The notes: generated from the sequence alone by a model not told the origin. A stretch of 64,000 nt of DNA from Cryptomeria japonica (GCF_030272615.1 NC_081407.1:137582897-137646896); one strand, 5' to 3'; shown: positions 20,806-33,399, counted from the first letter of the stretch. A program made the numbers and translations.

Positions 20806-22948
20806 TTATCTCATCCTGTTCCAAACATCGAAGGAGAGTACCATCAAGACTACGCCGGTATAGGGTTTCAGCAATAATGGTATATCAAGCGGTTTGGCGA
20901 ATGAAATTTTTGCGTTGGTTATTCGATTGGTTAGGAGGAAGTGTGTGATCGCGTAGATAGGTGTAGAACTCACCGTACCATGGGGATTCAGATCCAACAA
21001 GGCAACACATCATCTCAGATTTGAGGATATAATAAGCGGGAATCCAAAGCTGTTCTACCAAGAACTCGTAGTGTGTTGAATTCTGTGGAAGATCTAGGAG
21101 AGATGCAATGGTAGCCATAGCATCAGCAACTCAATTATGATCTTTGGGTATCTGCTCAAAGGTGATAGTAGTAAATGACATCTTTAAACTGTCCACTATT
21201 TGCTTGTATGGCATGAGTTTGTCATCCTTGGTTTGATATTCATCTGTGACTTGTCAGATGACTAGTTGGGAGTCGCCATATATTTGTAACTCTTTCAATT
21301 TCCATTGTATGGCTAGTTTGAGTCCTGTAATCAAGGCCTCATACTCTGCTATGTTGTTTGTGCATGAAAATGTGAGCCTATAAGACTTCGGGATGCTGTA
21401 ACCTTGAGGTGTGATAAATAGGATACCCGCCCTCGAGCCATGCCTAGTGTATGAACCATCAAAGTATAGTTTCCATGGTTGTGCTTCCGTGATCATGAAT
21501 ATCTCTTCATTTGGAAAGTTGGAAACAAGAGGATGATTGCCTATGAGGGGTGCATCAACCAATTGATTTGCAATAACTTGACCCTTGATAGCCTTATGGT
21601 CCATATGCTCAATGTGAAATTCACTTAGAATCATCACCCATTTGGCTAAGTGGCCAGTCAATGCTGCTTTGCTGAGTAAGTACTTTAGTGGATCAATCTT
21701 TTCAATGAGTTGTACTTTATGTGTTAACAGGTAGTGCCTCAGTTTAGTGGCTACCAAGATGACTGCTAGGAAAGCTCGCTCAATAGGTGTGTAATTGAAT
21801 TCATAGCTGACCAGTGTGGGAGAGATATAGTAAACAACACACTCTTTCCCTTCTGCATTATGTTGATTCAAGAGCACTCCTAATGCTGTATTTGTTGCTG
21901 AGATATAGAGTAATAAAGGCTTGCTCAGATTTGGTGGGCTCAACAATGGTAAATTCATGAGGTAGTCTTTAAGCATTTGGTATCCCATTGAAAGCAGATG
22001 TTTTTGTGTAGCAGGTGTGTAAAGGGGTGACACTTATCTGCTAGTTTTGCAATTAATCTTCGGATGGATTGTAGCCGCCCTTGTAATGTCCTTAGTTGAC
22101 TAATATTCTTTGGAGGTGGCATGTCCATGATTGCTTTGACCTTGGATGGGTCAACCTCAATGCCTTTGGTTGAGACAATGCATCCTAGAAGTTTCCCCGA
22201 GGTTATTCCAAAGACACATTTCTTTGGGTTGAGTTGAACATGATATTGTTCCAGTCTATCAAATATTTTATCTAATATTTCCAGATGACCTTCTCTTGTT
22301 AGTGATTTTGCCAATAAGTCATCAACATAATCTTCCATTATGGTATGCATCAGATCATGAAAGATGGTAGTCATTGCTCTTTGATAGGTTGCCCTTGCAT
22401 TCTTTAGACCAAAAGGTATTACATTCCAGTAGTATGTTCCCCATGGACATGTGAAGGCTGCGTTATGTTGATCCTCTGGTGTGATCTTTATTTGATTGTA
22501 CCTTGAAAAGCCATCTATGAGTGAAAGCATGGCATGTTCTTCTGTTAGGTAGGGGGAAGTCATCTTTAGGACATGCTTTGTTCAGATCTCTGAAGTCAGT
22601 GCAAATACGAATGCCCCCATTTGGTTTGCCAATAGGTACAATATTGGATATCCATTTTGCATAATCAATTGGTCTAATAAAACCAACATCCAGGAGTTTC
22701 TTAAGTTCTGCTTTGACTAGTACCTCAATCTGAGGGTGCATCTTGCAAAGTTTCTACTTGACAGGCTTGGCTCCTTCTGCGATAGTGAGGTGATGCATGA
22801 CTAAATCTGGATCAAGACCAGACATGTCTGCATATGACCATGCAAAGTTAATTTGGCACTTCTGAAAGAATTTGACAAACTTAGGCTGTTCCTCTGGAGT
22901 TAAAAGAGATGTCAGATGTATGTGGTGAGGAGTTTCGGGAGTCCCCAC
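20806..22948 (-). pseudogene. E4 reverse transcriptase and two RNase H domains
   Basis: RT begins with VKAELKKLLDVGFIRPIDYA and AKWISNIVPIGKPNGGIRIC, then DFRDLNKACPKDDFPLP. After a frameshift near 22560 come LSLIDGFSRYNQIKI and the catalytic MEDYVDDLLAKS. RNase H 1 shows DAs-type changes (YISATNTALGVLLNQ) with YTPIERAFLAVILVATKLRH. A second RNase H follows with LYFDGSYTRHGSRAGILFIT, NNIAEYEALITGLKLA and IYGDSQLVI. Two RNase H domains in tandem mark the Tat lineage. Interrupting stops occur at about 22740, 22560, 22030, 21250 and 21130. Downstream sequence to 20806 is the connection to integrase. In RNase H 1 the usual first Asp (D in YLAVSD-like blocks) appears replaced. Confidence 0.9.
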
Positions 22949-23062
22949 ATTGTATTCTTTTGTCTCTTCAATAAGGATTGTTGATCATTCCTACTGTGTA
23001 CTAGAGGGGAGGATGTCAAACCTTTCATCCTCAGGCGCCTCATTAAGGTTTTCACCATTGGA

Positions 23063-24154
23063 TTAGCTCTTTCTTTTTACTTTTGTGGGATCAAATAGTG
23101 CCACAGTATGGTTTTCACTAGAAGATCCATGTTTTATTGTTATATTTTTGCAGCTAAAAGGTTTGGCATCCACCCTAAAGTATGCTGCGCTATTAAGTTC
23201 AATGGTGAATCTATCTTTGTGATCCCCACTTGGTATGTTATCCTGTAGTTCCAAAAAGTCAATGATCACCTCATCATTTTGGAAGTGGTCAAGGCATGGG
23301 GGAGTAGGTTGGTTCCATTCGATGAGTTTAGGATGGATACTGGGCATTACCTCATTGATTAGGTTAAGTTCGTTAGATGTGTCAGTGAGGGTTAAGACAT
23401 TGTGGTGAAGGTCATTGATGGTACTCTCCCGGTCAGAATCAAGCATATGATGTGACGTAGAGTCTGTGGAAGAATTTTCCAGTTTAGGAATCCAAGAGGT
23501 CTTTATTTGTGCTTCTCCGTAAATAGGGATGTCTTTGCGAGGTGGAGGTAGTAATGCGTCTTTCTCATCTGAAGTATTGAGATGTACTGAATCAAATTCC
23601 CACTCATGCGAGTTGGTCTCTAAGTCGCTTTCGAGTATCCAATTACTATACCATACCGGGAATACCTTTGAGTTAAAAACTGCAGGTGTGATCGGTTGAT
23701 GTACCTTTGTAGATGAAATGATTGGTGTTGCAGGAAGGATTATGGGGATCAATGAATCCGATACAAAGAGTATCGACATTGTTGAGTCTGTTGCTTCTGC
23801 TGGAAGTGCCAGTGTTGTTGATAATGCTGGGGGTTCTGATACTACTAATAGTGTTGTTGATGCGGTTGCTGCTATTGATGGAGTTGTTGGTTTGTTTGGT
23901 GGGATGATTGGTGCTGTGGATGTTATTGCTAGGATGTTTAACTGTAGTGGAGTAATTGGTGTGGTTCTTGGTGCTGCTGATATAATCAAAGGTGACCTCT
24001 TTATGTTTGTAGTAGGCTGATATAGAGGTTTGTTGGGTTTCCCTTTGAATCTAAGTTTAGGAAGAATCTCCTTTTGAAAGCCTAAGCCTGTGTTATCTTT
24101 GGGCTTTAATTTCAGCTGCAACGACTCATGTTGTCCTTTCTTGCAAGGTCCCAA
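23063..24154 (-). pseudogene. E4 linker between protease and RT
   Basis: A 363-codon open stretch rich in Thr, Pro, Ser and Ile in its first half (for example PTTPSIAATASTT) and acidic in its second half. It lies between the protease and the RT of the polyprotein. Such linkers are common in Tat-lineage pol and are poorly conserved. I see no catalytic motif. It is flanked by stops at 24155-24229 and 23060, so it is cut off from its neighbours. Confidence 0.6.
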
Positions 24155-24229
24155 AGCACTCTAACCATCATAACCCATTCTTTTTATAATGAGAAGGCCT
24201 TTTCCATACTGATCTGTGGGAAGCTTAGC

Positions 24230-25168
24230 TTACAGGATGTCCATGGTGATTGGGTCTTTATAGATCCATTCTGCTAAGTCTTCATCTCTAGTTTCATCTT
24301 CTTGACTCTTTCCAAGGATGAAAGGCATCAAAGAGCATGCTGGCTTGACCAGTGCTATTTGAAGTAACCTTTGAGGTTTACCACGAGTTCCAGGAGAAGT
24401 GGGTAGTTGCCCAACACAAAAGAGTTGGCTTAGATTGTACTCCCTGGGACCTTCCTCTACCATTTTCATCTTGAGCTTCTCTTGCTTAGGTATAGTGGTG
24501 TTTGAACTGGAAAGAGAGGCTGGACTAACATATGATGTGGATGAGATGGCTTCTCTATTGTTGGGAACGGTAATCTCTGGTTGATGATTGATATTGTGAC
24601 AATATGCAAAATGATTTGCATCGCCCAGGATTGTAATTTCTACACCATTATGAGGGAACTTGATACACTGATGGTAGGTGGATGGAACGGCTTGCATGGC
24701 GTGTATCCAAGGTCTTCCTAATAATAAATTATATGGCAGAGGAAGGTCCAAAACTTGACAGATAATGTGCTTCACCATTGGGCCCACTCGGATTGGTAGC
24801 ACAATTGCTCCTTTGGATGAACGCTCTGCATCATGATAGGCTTTGATTGTTATCTTCTTACGGGGATCCACTGATTCAATTACATATCCCAATGTTGTGA
24901 CCAATTGTAGTGTACAGATATTTAGGCCTGTGCCATTGTCGATCAAGACTCGCTTGATCCTATGTTGGTTGATAAACCCTTCGATATGGAGTGAGGCGTT
25001 ATGAGGTTGCTGGAAGGATGTATTGTCACTTTCAGAGAAAGTGAGACATGGTGATGATCTTAGACTGCCAACCATGGCTTGGAACTGATCTGTATTTAGA
25101 TTTGCAGGTACTGACACTTCTTGGAGAGCTTGATCCAAGATTGTTTTATGAGATGGGGATAGGCGCAA
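24230..25168 (-). pseudogene. E4 aspartic protease region
   Basis: This frame encodes the retropepsin-like domain that cleaves the polyprotein. The catalytic segment is RVLIDNGTGLNICTLQLVTT, a D-N-G variant typical of plant gypsy proteases. It is followed by GPMVKHIICQVLDLPLPYNL and the LGRPWIHAMQAVPS block. A stop at 25205 separates it from the preceding piece (25208-25468). The C-terminal part runs into a low-complexity tail. It is related to the protease-like region in A and B. Confidence 0.85.
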
Positions 25169-25207
25169 TAGCTCTAAGATAGATATCAGTGCAGGTGTTT
25201 TGTCTAA

Positions 25208-26998
25208 CTATTCCACAAGGTTATACTGCTTTGGGATAGATGGGGTGCCTTGTGGAGCTGCTTTTATGGTGATCTTGTCACGACGTGTAACAACATTGCA
25301 GGTGCAGCTGGGATTTTTGATGGTGATAGTTGCAATTTGTTCACTGGCATCATATAGGTGATTCACAGTGTAATTATATGCGACTCGCGTATAATCAATG
25401 GTATATGTGTTTCGCCCTGAAGTGGAAGGACCCTTTTGATCTTGTGATGGAAGTGGATTTTTAAACATGAGATGAACATTGTTTGTTGTCTTTGGGTCGT
25501 GTCATTCGATTTTGATCTTACCTCGGTCAATAAGATCCTGAATAAGATCTTTCAATCCGTGACAATTGCTTGTCTTATGCCCTTTCCCTTGATAGAAATC
25601 ACAATGTTCAGTATCCCTCCACCATGAAGGTTTGACTTGAGGTTCGTAATTTGATGTTTTGGGTAAGGTCAACAGATTTTGAGAAACCAACTAATGTAAC
25701 ACCATTTCAATAGGTTCCCCTAAGGGAGTGTATGTTCGTTTTGGTTTAAAATTTTGTTGACGTTGTCTGGGTTCCTCTTGAGGTACACTGCATCCTTGAT
25801 TTGGTGAAGGAGCAACTATGTTATTCTTGGGTGGGGGGTTTTGACCCGGAAATCAGACCATAGGTTGTGCACTTTTGATAGTCCTTGCATCCACAACCCC
25901 GTCATTGATGACATTTTTGTTTTTGTTCCAAAAGTTAGGCTTATCGCTATTGAAGCACGGGCGAGGGCCATCCTTTGGCTCATTGTATATCTTGATAAGC
26001 CCTTTTTTGATGAGAGCCCACTCACATTTTAAACCTTTGCTGATCATGTCATTGAAAGAGTCTGTGTCTTTTACATCTAGGTGAAATTCCATTTCGTCAT
26101 TTAAGTTGGAAATAAATATTTCCACTAGTTCTTGTTCAAGTAATTGAAGGGAACGTCTGCTAGACATTTGACGCCATCATTGCAGAAAAATTGAAAATTA
26201 CTCTCCTGGTTTTTGCTTAGTGTTACATAGATCGACCATGGCGATATCACATTCAATTTTGTGTGAGTAATGTGCTAAGAACTTATGGACTAGTTCTTCA
26301 AATTTCCTAATGCCACCCGGTAGTCGGGAAAACCATGATGTGGTTGTTCCTCCCAAACTTTGGGGAAAAAGTCACATTAGGTATGTGTCCTCATATGCAA
26401 CTTCGAGGCAAGCGGAATGGAATTCTCTAACATGATCACGAGGGTCACCTTTTCCTCAGTATTTTTAGAACTTGGGTGTTTCAAACCCTCATGGAAAAGA
26501 TGGCATATGAAGATTCCTATCAAAGGGATAGGGACAAATATCATTAAGTGAAAACTGATTAGTTTTCACACCACTACAAAGTTGTTGGGCGAGATTTTTG
26601 ACTTGTTGCCGCAACATGTCTATGTCATTTGGAGGTGGAGGATGTGGAGGATTTCCTTGATGAAGGTTGTATCTGATGTGATCTTGACCTCTTTCATCCT
26701 CATTATGACTTTGGCATTCTGATGCTTGCCTTAGTCGTGCAACATCAAAGTCAAAGGGTAGTTTGACTCCCTCTTGAGCAAGTCTTAAAAAGTGAGCATC
26801 AACATTGCTCCTGAGTATTTCATCAAATAGTCGATTAAAGAGAGGGTTGTGTTGTGCTCTTTCTATTGCCACAGGAGTAGGAGTACTTGAATTTTCATCA
26901 TTTGGATTTCCTCCAAGAGCTTCTTGGAATTCATTGATATTTTCCTCCTCTTCTTCCTCAATTTCCATTTGTCTAGTTCTAGATCTGGTTTGAGCCAT
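25208..26998 (-). pseudogene. E4 Gag
   Basis: The start is ATG at 26998 (MAQTRSRTRQMEIEEEEEEN). A first open piece runs to 26489, then several frameshifts. The retrotransposon-gag core is recognisable in pieces (GDPRDHVREFHSACLEVAYE, FSRLPGGIRKFEELVHKFLA, ELVEIFISNLNDEMEFHLDV). A zinc-knuckle-like site CDFYQGKGHKTSNCHGLKDL lies at about 25600. In this type the second ligand is usually His, giving C-x2-H, and here it is Tyr. The Gag-to-protease region continues to 25208. The product would coat genomic RNA in virus-like particles. Stops at 26488, about 26190, 25850, 25690 and 25500 destroy it. Confidence 0.85.
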
Positions 26999-28839
26999 TT
27001 TGTTTACAAGTTTTTGTTGAAGTTAGGTGAAAATGATGATGAGTTGTTGATGAAATGAGAGATTTATGTTTGGTGGGGTGTTTTGCATATGGATCTATAG
27101 CACTAAAGGTAGATGTTACCAAAGTTCTTTCTTGAATTACTTTTGTTGTTTGATTGACAATGTTTGATGTGATAAGGTTTAGAGAGATCTGAGATGTGTT
27201 ATAGATTCAACTACCTAGTAATGAGAGGATTCACTCATAGACTAGTTTTAACCTGCGTAAAAATGCCTCTTAGGATGAGTTTACCCTAGATGTAGAGAGA
27301 CTCTAAAAAGTGATGTATTGTGTTTGATTCAAGCAATATTGAACAAGAACTTAGGACAAAAACCTCTTTATGTTTCGAGAGTTGGAATGGATTGATGATG
27401 TGTGAATGTAAAAATGGATGGAATGTTAACTTCAATAAAAGCTTTGTGTCACATATGGGATGAATTCTTCTTCTTCCCAAGCTATGTTATATGTGATGCA
27501 AATGTCTGGAAAGAAGGTAGGATTGATTTTGCCTCCCTTGTTTTGATGATAACTTAAAGCTCTATTTTGAGTAAAAGCTCTGCAGTTCAATGACTCTTGA
27601 TCAAACTCGTTTGATTTTCTTTGAAGATATATACGCATGTGACGTAAGAAGGTTCTATGTGAGACAAACATTTGTCTATTAAGATAGAAGAATTTCCTTC
27701 TTTTGATGAAAGCCTTTGAGCTTAATGGTCTTCTCTTCAAGTTGATACGTTGATGAAGATTCTTCTTTCTGAAGATGTGAAGAATGGTCATATAGTTTGA
27801 TACTTTTGCTCTTTGTTTTTGATCTTTTGTTGGTATTTTGAAAATGTTTGTGTTGGATGAATACTTGTTTTGGAATTGGATTTTTTATTTTTCTTTGACA
27901 AGAAAACAAAGCAAGCACACAAACACAAGAATGTTGCCTTAAAAGGAACAAGTAAGTGTGGGTCTAGATCAACCCAATCTTTGGACTTTTATGACCCTTT
28001 CTTTCCAAATATTTTTGAGTGCCTGAAGTCAGCTTAGTTTATCACTGGTCTTGACACAAAACAAAGGCACTTCAAACACACTTTATCCCTAAGGTCAAAT
28101 GGCTAGTTGCGATAATTTCAGGCCACATCTTGATATTTCTTCAACTTTGGTACTACATACCTTATGAATCCTGCTGTGGCAGGTAAGGATGTGATATACT
28201 AAGTCTTGCACGAGCATAACAAATAGATGATCCCTATGATGGGAGAGTCACCACTTTTATCAGGCTACAAGTAACCTTTCAAAAAGCTATATTTCTACTC
28301 AAGGAAATATGTATGGTGAGTATCCTGAGAGTAAAACCTTCTATGCTCTTGCACTGAATTTATCACAAATATCCTCAATCAATAGAATGGGTGGGTTTCT
28401 ACATAAAAAGGTGTTTAGTAATTTTTGATGTTTTTGGGCATAAGTTCATTCTGTAGTGACTCACTTAAGAGCCTTGTAACTTGTGGTGGGGTCCATTTGT
28501 CCTTTCAGCAAGATACACTGTAGGAACAAGTATACCCAAGGCTACAACTTTCGCTCACACCTGATTTCTATAGCGGCTCGAAGGATTTACCTCGCGAGGT
28601 CATTCCCAAGAGTGATGTGTCTCTTGGCAGACCTCTCTTAAAAAGAAAATTTTGAGTGATACTAACACTTTTCTCTTGAACCTAGGACCACGAAAGCCAA
28701 GGGAGAGGATTGTGTGTGTTAGAAGTAGGACCACTCTACAGATTTTGCACAAGCGTGCCAAACACAAAAGACACTTGTTCTTTTTAACCCATCATCACAA
28801 TGTGATCTATTTGTTACTTGGAGATGTTGCTCCAACAAC

Positions 28840-29060
28840 CATGGTGTTCTTTTTAGCCAAGATAGCAAAATGAAGTGTTCATTTTATCCAAGATTGCAAA
28901 ATGATTGTTCTTTTTAAACTCGAAAAATAACAAGTTGATAATTCTTTTTAGCCCATATTGCAAGATGTGAATGTTCGTTTTAGCCAAGATTGCAAAAATG
29001 ATAGTTCATTTTAATCCAAGATAGAAATGTGTGTGTTCATTTTTAGACCAAGATAGAAAA
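28840..29060. repeat. Degenerate short repeat in the E4 leader
   Basis: The motif GTTCTTTTTAGCCAAGATAG with following caaaatga recurs about six times with variable spacing (near 28848, 28878, 28908, 28942, 28973, 29002 and 29035). Copies are diverged. Confidence 0.6.
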
Positions 29061-29644
29061 ATGAAGACAATGTGAATGACTATCCTAGGATTGATCAATT
29101 TTTCCGATTAGAAAATGTTAAGGAAAAAAATTGCACATTTGACACTTTCAACACCTGCAACAATGTGTTAGAAAGACGCTCCTTATGTCCTGCACAAGAT
29201 GTAAACTCAAAATTAAATTAATCATATTAACATAAATCACACTAACAAACAAATTAGATCTAAATTAATTGTAGACATCTAAAAATGGTCAACGCTTGTG
29301 GAGTCATACTTTAACATTTGCACATTGCCTTATTTTAGGGTTCTTGCATCGCATTAATATTTCTTCTATGTTGCGCATTTGGTCTTCATCATTTGTGAGC
29401 ATCGAGTCCTTCTTCTGCATTCCTCATTTTTCTCACTTTCGAATTAGGTCTTGTCGATAGCAATCTTCAGTCATGATTTTGGTCGATCTTATCCTTTTGC
29501 ATCATGGTGCATGCTCATTTATCATCATTTTGGACATCGTCAATCCTAATCAATGATAGAATTAGGGTTTTGTCCTCCTGTCAATCTTTCAATCATCTTT
29601 AGCTTGTTAGTAATCATTTGCGATTATCAACTTGTCAGTCTCAT

Positions 29645-30060
29645 CATTTTGCGATCGATTCGTCATCGATCCTTGTCCTTGTCAATCTTGTCATTTTGCG
29701 ATCGATTCGTCATCGATCCTTGTCCTTGTCAATCTCATCATTTTGCGATCGATTCGTCCTCGATCCTTGTCCTTGTCAATCTCATCTTTTTGCGATCGAT
29801 TCGTCATCGATCCTTGTCCTTGTCAACCTTGTCATTTTGCGATCGATTTGTCATCGATCCTTGTCCCTGTCAGCCTTGTCACTTTGCGATAGATTCGTCA
29901 TCGATCCTTGTCCTTGTCAATCTTGTCATTTTGTGATCGATTCATCATCGATCCTTTTCCTTTTCAATCATGTCAATTTGGATCAATTAGTCATTGTTCC
30001 TTGTCAATTGGCGCCTATCAATTTGATCTCCTTGTCAATCTTGGTCAATTTGTCATTGAT
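29645..30060. repeat. 47-bp tandem repeat in the E4 leader
   Basis: Seven units of 47 bp run from 29645 to 29973. Each has CATTTTGCGATCGATTCGTC and then ATCGATCCTTGTCCTTGTCA. Degenerate remnants continue to about 30060. GATCGAT and ATCGATC sub-motifs give local dyad symmetry. The unit is not a multiple of three, yet three plus-strand frames stay open because the unit has no stop in any of these frames. Confidence 0.92.
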
Positions 30061-31221
30061 TTTTGTCAACCAATCTCAATCATTTATCAACATTGGTCCT
30101 TTGTCAATCAGAATCATGATCGAACCTACATTAATTTCTTATTGTCTTGACCTAATTCCTTGTCCTCTTATTTCTAGGGTTTTATGATTTGTTCATTTAA
30201 TCCTTTTCTTCTTCTTTATGGGTTAAATAAATCTATTTATTTAGTCCTAGGTCTCTTTCATGAATTAATTAATGGATGAAAACCTATTAATTAATTCACC
30301 TAATTTCTATTTCTCCTATTTTCTTTAATTTTTCTAATATTTCCTCTAAATTCATCCCCTCATTTTCTGCTATGTTTATGCTTCCATTTGTTGCAATCAT
30401 GGAAGCTATTTTCTCTCTTCCCTTTTATCATGGGAATGGCATTTCAATCTTGTCATAATTTGTCATAATTTGTTATACACCTTGCATAGCAGATTGTCAT
30501 ACATTTGTCATAATTTTGCCATTCTTGATTTGAATTTCCTTTCAAATCTCTTCATGCTAATCTTGTCCTCTCTCCAATTTGTCTATAAATTGGATGATTT
30601 TCTTCAATGAAAAGGATCGATCAACCACGCTTCTAGTATCCTCGCGCTATCAAAATCAATCTTGCTTCATGCTTTTGTACTTGTAGGTGAGATCCACATA
30701 AATCTGCCATTTGGAGGAGAAAGGAGAACAATGGAGGTCAAGGAAGGAGTTTTCTTCATATGGTTTGCATGTTCATGTTGAAATCTTGCTTTTCCTTCTT
30801 CTATTGCATGTATTGGGATTTCTTTCATAGCCTATTAGTTTTTGTGGTTAGCTAATATAGTTTATGAATCTTATGCTCAAATTCCCTATTACATTAATAA
30901 AACTAATTTAAATCTACTCGAAAACTAAATTAAAAACTAATTTAAAATTTAAATTAGAACTAAATGATAGACTAATTTAGAAAAGTCTTAATTTAAGGAC
31001 TACTTAAAAAAAAAAATCTAATTTGAAATAAAAACTATTTTAAGAAACTTAAAAAAAAATCTATTCTAAAAGACTAATTAAAAAAAATAAAATTTAAACA
31101 ACTAATTTAAAAGTCTATTCTAAAAAAGAAACCATTTAATAAAAAAAACATTCTAAACAACTAGCTAAGAAGGTTTATTTAAAAAAAAAGAAAGAAAGCT
31201 AATTTAAAAGCAAAATCCTAT

Positions 31222-31244
31222 TCTTTCACGTCAGGTTCACCAAA
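31222..31244 (-). other. E4 primer-binding site region
   Basis: On the minus strand the bases directly after the 5' LTR are TTTGGTGAACCTGACGTGAA. The TGG start fits a primer-binding site. I cannot assign the tRNA. B has nearly the same sequence at its own site (TTTTGGTGAGCTTGACGTCT). Confidence 0.6.
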
Positions 31245-33022
31245 TGTAACGCCATAAAACGGTTAGTCCGAGGGTTAGTCAAATCAATATAGAACTAAAC
31301 CATTAAAAAGTATTATCAAGAAAGATTAAGCATAGAAGCATATGAGAGATAAAAACAAATAAACATTAAGACTTCACTCATGATGCTCCCTACGCCATTA
31401 GCTCTCCCTTGTTCCTCTCCTCTCCAAGTTCCCAAATGAATGTAGCTCTTAGTAGCTTTTTGCACTATTTTTGGATGTCTTATGGAGATTCAAGATGGTT
31501 GGATGTGATAAACAAACGCTATGCAAGTGTAGATAGTGATGCTATGAAAAAGCTCTATGCTAATACCAGTATAGAAACAATACTCAAATGCTTCGTCCTT
31601 TGCTTGAGGAGAAGGGTTCTATTTATAGAAGAAATGGGGAAATAAAGGGTTAAGATTGAGCAATCTTAACAAGGGTTAGGATTGAAAGATATTCAATCCA
31701 TGTGAGACTTTCAATCCAATCCCATGTTGACAAGTGTCACCATGAGGAGGCTTGAAAGGAGAGATAAGGAGCATTAAATGCTTGATGGGACATGATGGTT
31801 ACCCTAGGGGGTTGGGTTAGGGTTAGGTTAATGGATATTCCTTTTATCCAAGGGATAAATGAATGTGAAAGGGTTAAATGGCTACCTTAGTCAAAGAAAT
31901 AAATGATTTGAAGAGACCCATGAGTCAAAAGGATGGTTAAGTTAGAGGATAGTCTCTAACTAAAGGTAAAAGGTGAGTTAACCATAAATGATTATGTAAG
32001 AGTCTTTAATGGTTTGGAAGACTTTAGAGGTTATCCATTTGAAGAAATAAGGCCTTTAATGGTTATTGAAGACTTTGGAGGTTTTTGTGAAGTGACTTCC
32101 TTTTATTTAGAAATGTGACAATGATTAGGATAGGATTAGGGTAATTAGAAGGAGTTAGAAGAATCTAGAAGGGATTTAGGCATGCAAGTGGATTTTGTAG
32201 GAGAATGCAAATGGGAGGAATTTTGGGATTTTCAATTGAAATAAAATCATTTATTTCAATTAAATGGTGTAATTTTCATTTGGATAGATATTTAAATAAA
32301 TATTAATTTATTTAAATGTGAATATGAATTTTGGATTTTATTTAAATAAATCTTAATTTATTTACATGAGAAAAAGGAAGATAAAGCATTAAATGCTTGA
32401 AGAATTTGAGGGAAACCATTAAAGGCTTGAGAAGACTCTAGAAGGAAGCCATTAAGTTTGAAGACTTTAAGGGAAACCATTAAAGGCTTAAGAAGATTCT
32501 AGAAGGAAGCCATTGAGTTTGAAGACTTTAAGGGAAACCATTAAAGGCTTGAGAAGACTCTAGAAGGAAGCCATTAAGTTTGAAGACTTTAAGGGAAACC
32601 ATTAAAGGTTTCAAGTGGGTGAGGATAAATAGGATTTTAAATAAATAATTTTTTATTTAAAATAGTTGTGCAACTTGCATTTGTAGGAAAATGCAAGTGG
32701 GTGGAGGATAAAGGTAATTTAAATAAATGTTAATTTATTTAAATGTGAGAGATGAGATTTTGGGGGATTTAAATAAATATTAATTTATTTAAATGTGAGA
32801 GAAGATTTAATTAAACAAATATGATTTATTTATTTAATTAATGGTTTGAATTTGGTTAAGTGAATTAAAGTAAATAAATTGAATATTCTATTTGATTAAT
32901 AGGAGAAGAGGGTTAAGGTAAATTAATTAAATATTAATTTAATTAATTATTGATTGATGGTTAAATAATCAAATAAATTCTAAATATTCATTTAATTAAG
33001 TGGACAGATTTATGTGTCTACA
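31245..33022 (-). repeat. E4 5' LTR (1778 bp)
   Basis: Same ends and length as the 3' LTR (TGTAGACACA to GGCGTTACA on the minus strand). It carries the same 61-bp array (32410-32592) and AT-rich palindromes. It is followed by the right target duplication agttc (33023-33027). Confidence 0.95.
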
Positions 33023-33399
33023 AGTTCCAATAACATTCTTATTTTTAGGTCGGGGAACTAAAGTCCATGTGCTATTCTTTTCTATCTGATCTAATTCCTC
33101 TTCCATAGCTTTCATCCAACATTCATCTTTACATGATTAAATTATTGATGCTGGTTCAATTTGAGAAATTAAACATACCTCATCAGCTACTAACCTTCTT
33201 CTTGTCATCACTCCTTTGTTCTTGTCTCCAATTATCTAATCTTCTGAATGATTTAACCTTACATACCGAGGAGTCTTCTGACTTCCTGTTCCTTTTCTCT
33301 GATCTTCAATTACTGTTGAATTTTCTGATACTGCCGGAGTAACTAGTTCAACATTTTGTTCCGGTGCAGGTACTACCAGTTCAGTTATGATCATCTCCA
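33023..33399 (-). pseudogene. E3 pol segment between integrase and RT
   Basis: Minus-strand remnants of the copia integrase C-terminal tail and the start of RT. A Glu/Asp-rich stretch is followed by WMKAMEEELDQIEKNSTW and LVPRPKNKNVIG, where E4 interrupts. The adjoining RT text continues at 15761. A stop or frameshift occurs near 33140. Confidence 0.7.

Larger units (their letters stand above)
26999..31244 (-). other. E4 leader region (5' untranslated), with tandem repeat
   Basis: About 4.2 kb between the 5' LTR and gag, without a supported protein. It is long compared with most gypsy leaders. It contains the 47-bp tandem repeat at 29645-29973, an imperfectly repeated block near 28840-29050 (ttttagccaagattgcaaaa), and A-rich sequence at 30900-31210. 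Long open frames on the plus strand at 29553-30187 are by-products of the 47-bp repeat. Confidence 0.6.
15767..33022 (-). mobile_element. E4: complete 17.3-kb Ty3/gypsy (Tat-like) retrotransposon
   Basis: A minus-strand element with two 1778-bp LTRs (31245-33022 and 15767-17544), a target duplication agttc, PPT and a primer-site region. The order on the minus strand is a 4.2-kb leader with tandem repeats, gag, protease, linker, RT, RNase H, a second RNase H, integrase and a 2.2-kb 3' region. RT before integrase and a second RNase H are hallmarks of the Ty3/gypsy Tat lineage. Every coding region contains stops. The first 205 bases of the two LTRs differ at about a dozen positions, so the insertion is not recent. 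Confidence 0.92.

Noticed and set aside
23718-24020. Plus-strand Val/Gly/Ala-rich open frame
   Set aside because: It is the antisense of the Thr/Pro-rich linker of E4 pol.
29553-30187. Overlapping plus-strand open frames of up to 189 codons
   Set aside because: They are a side effect of the stop-free 47-bp tandem repeat and lie antisense in the E4 leader.
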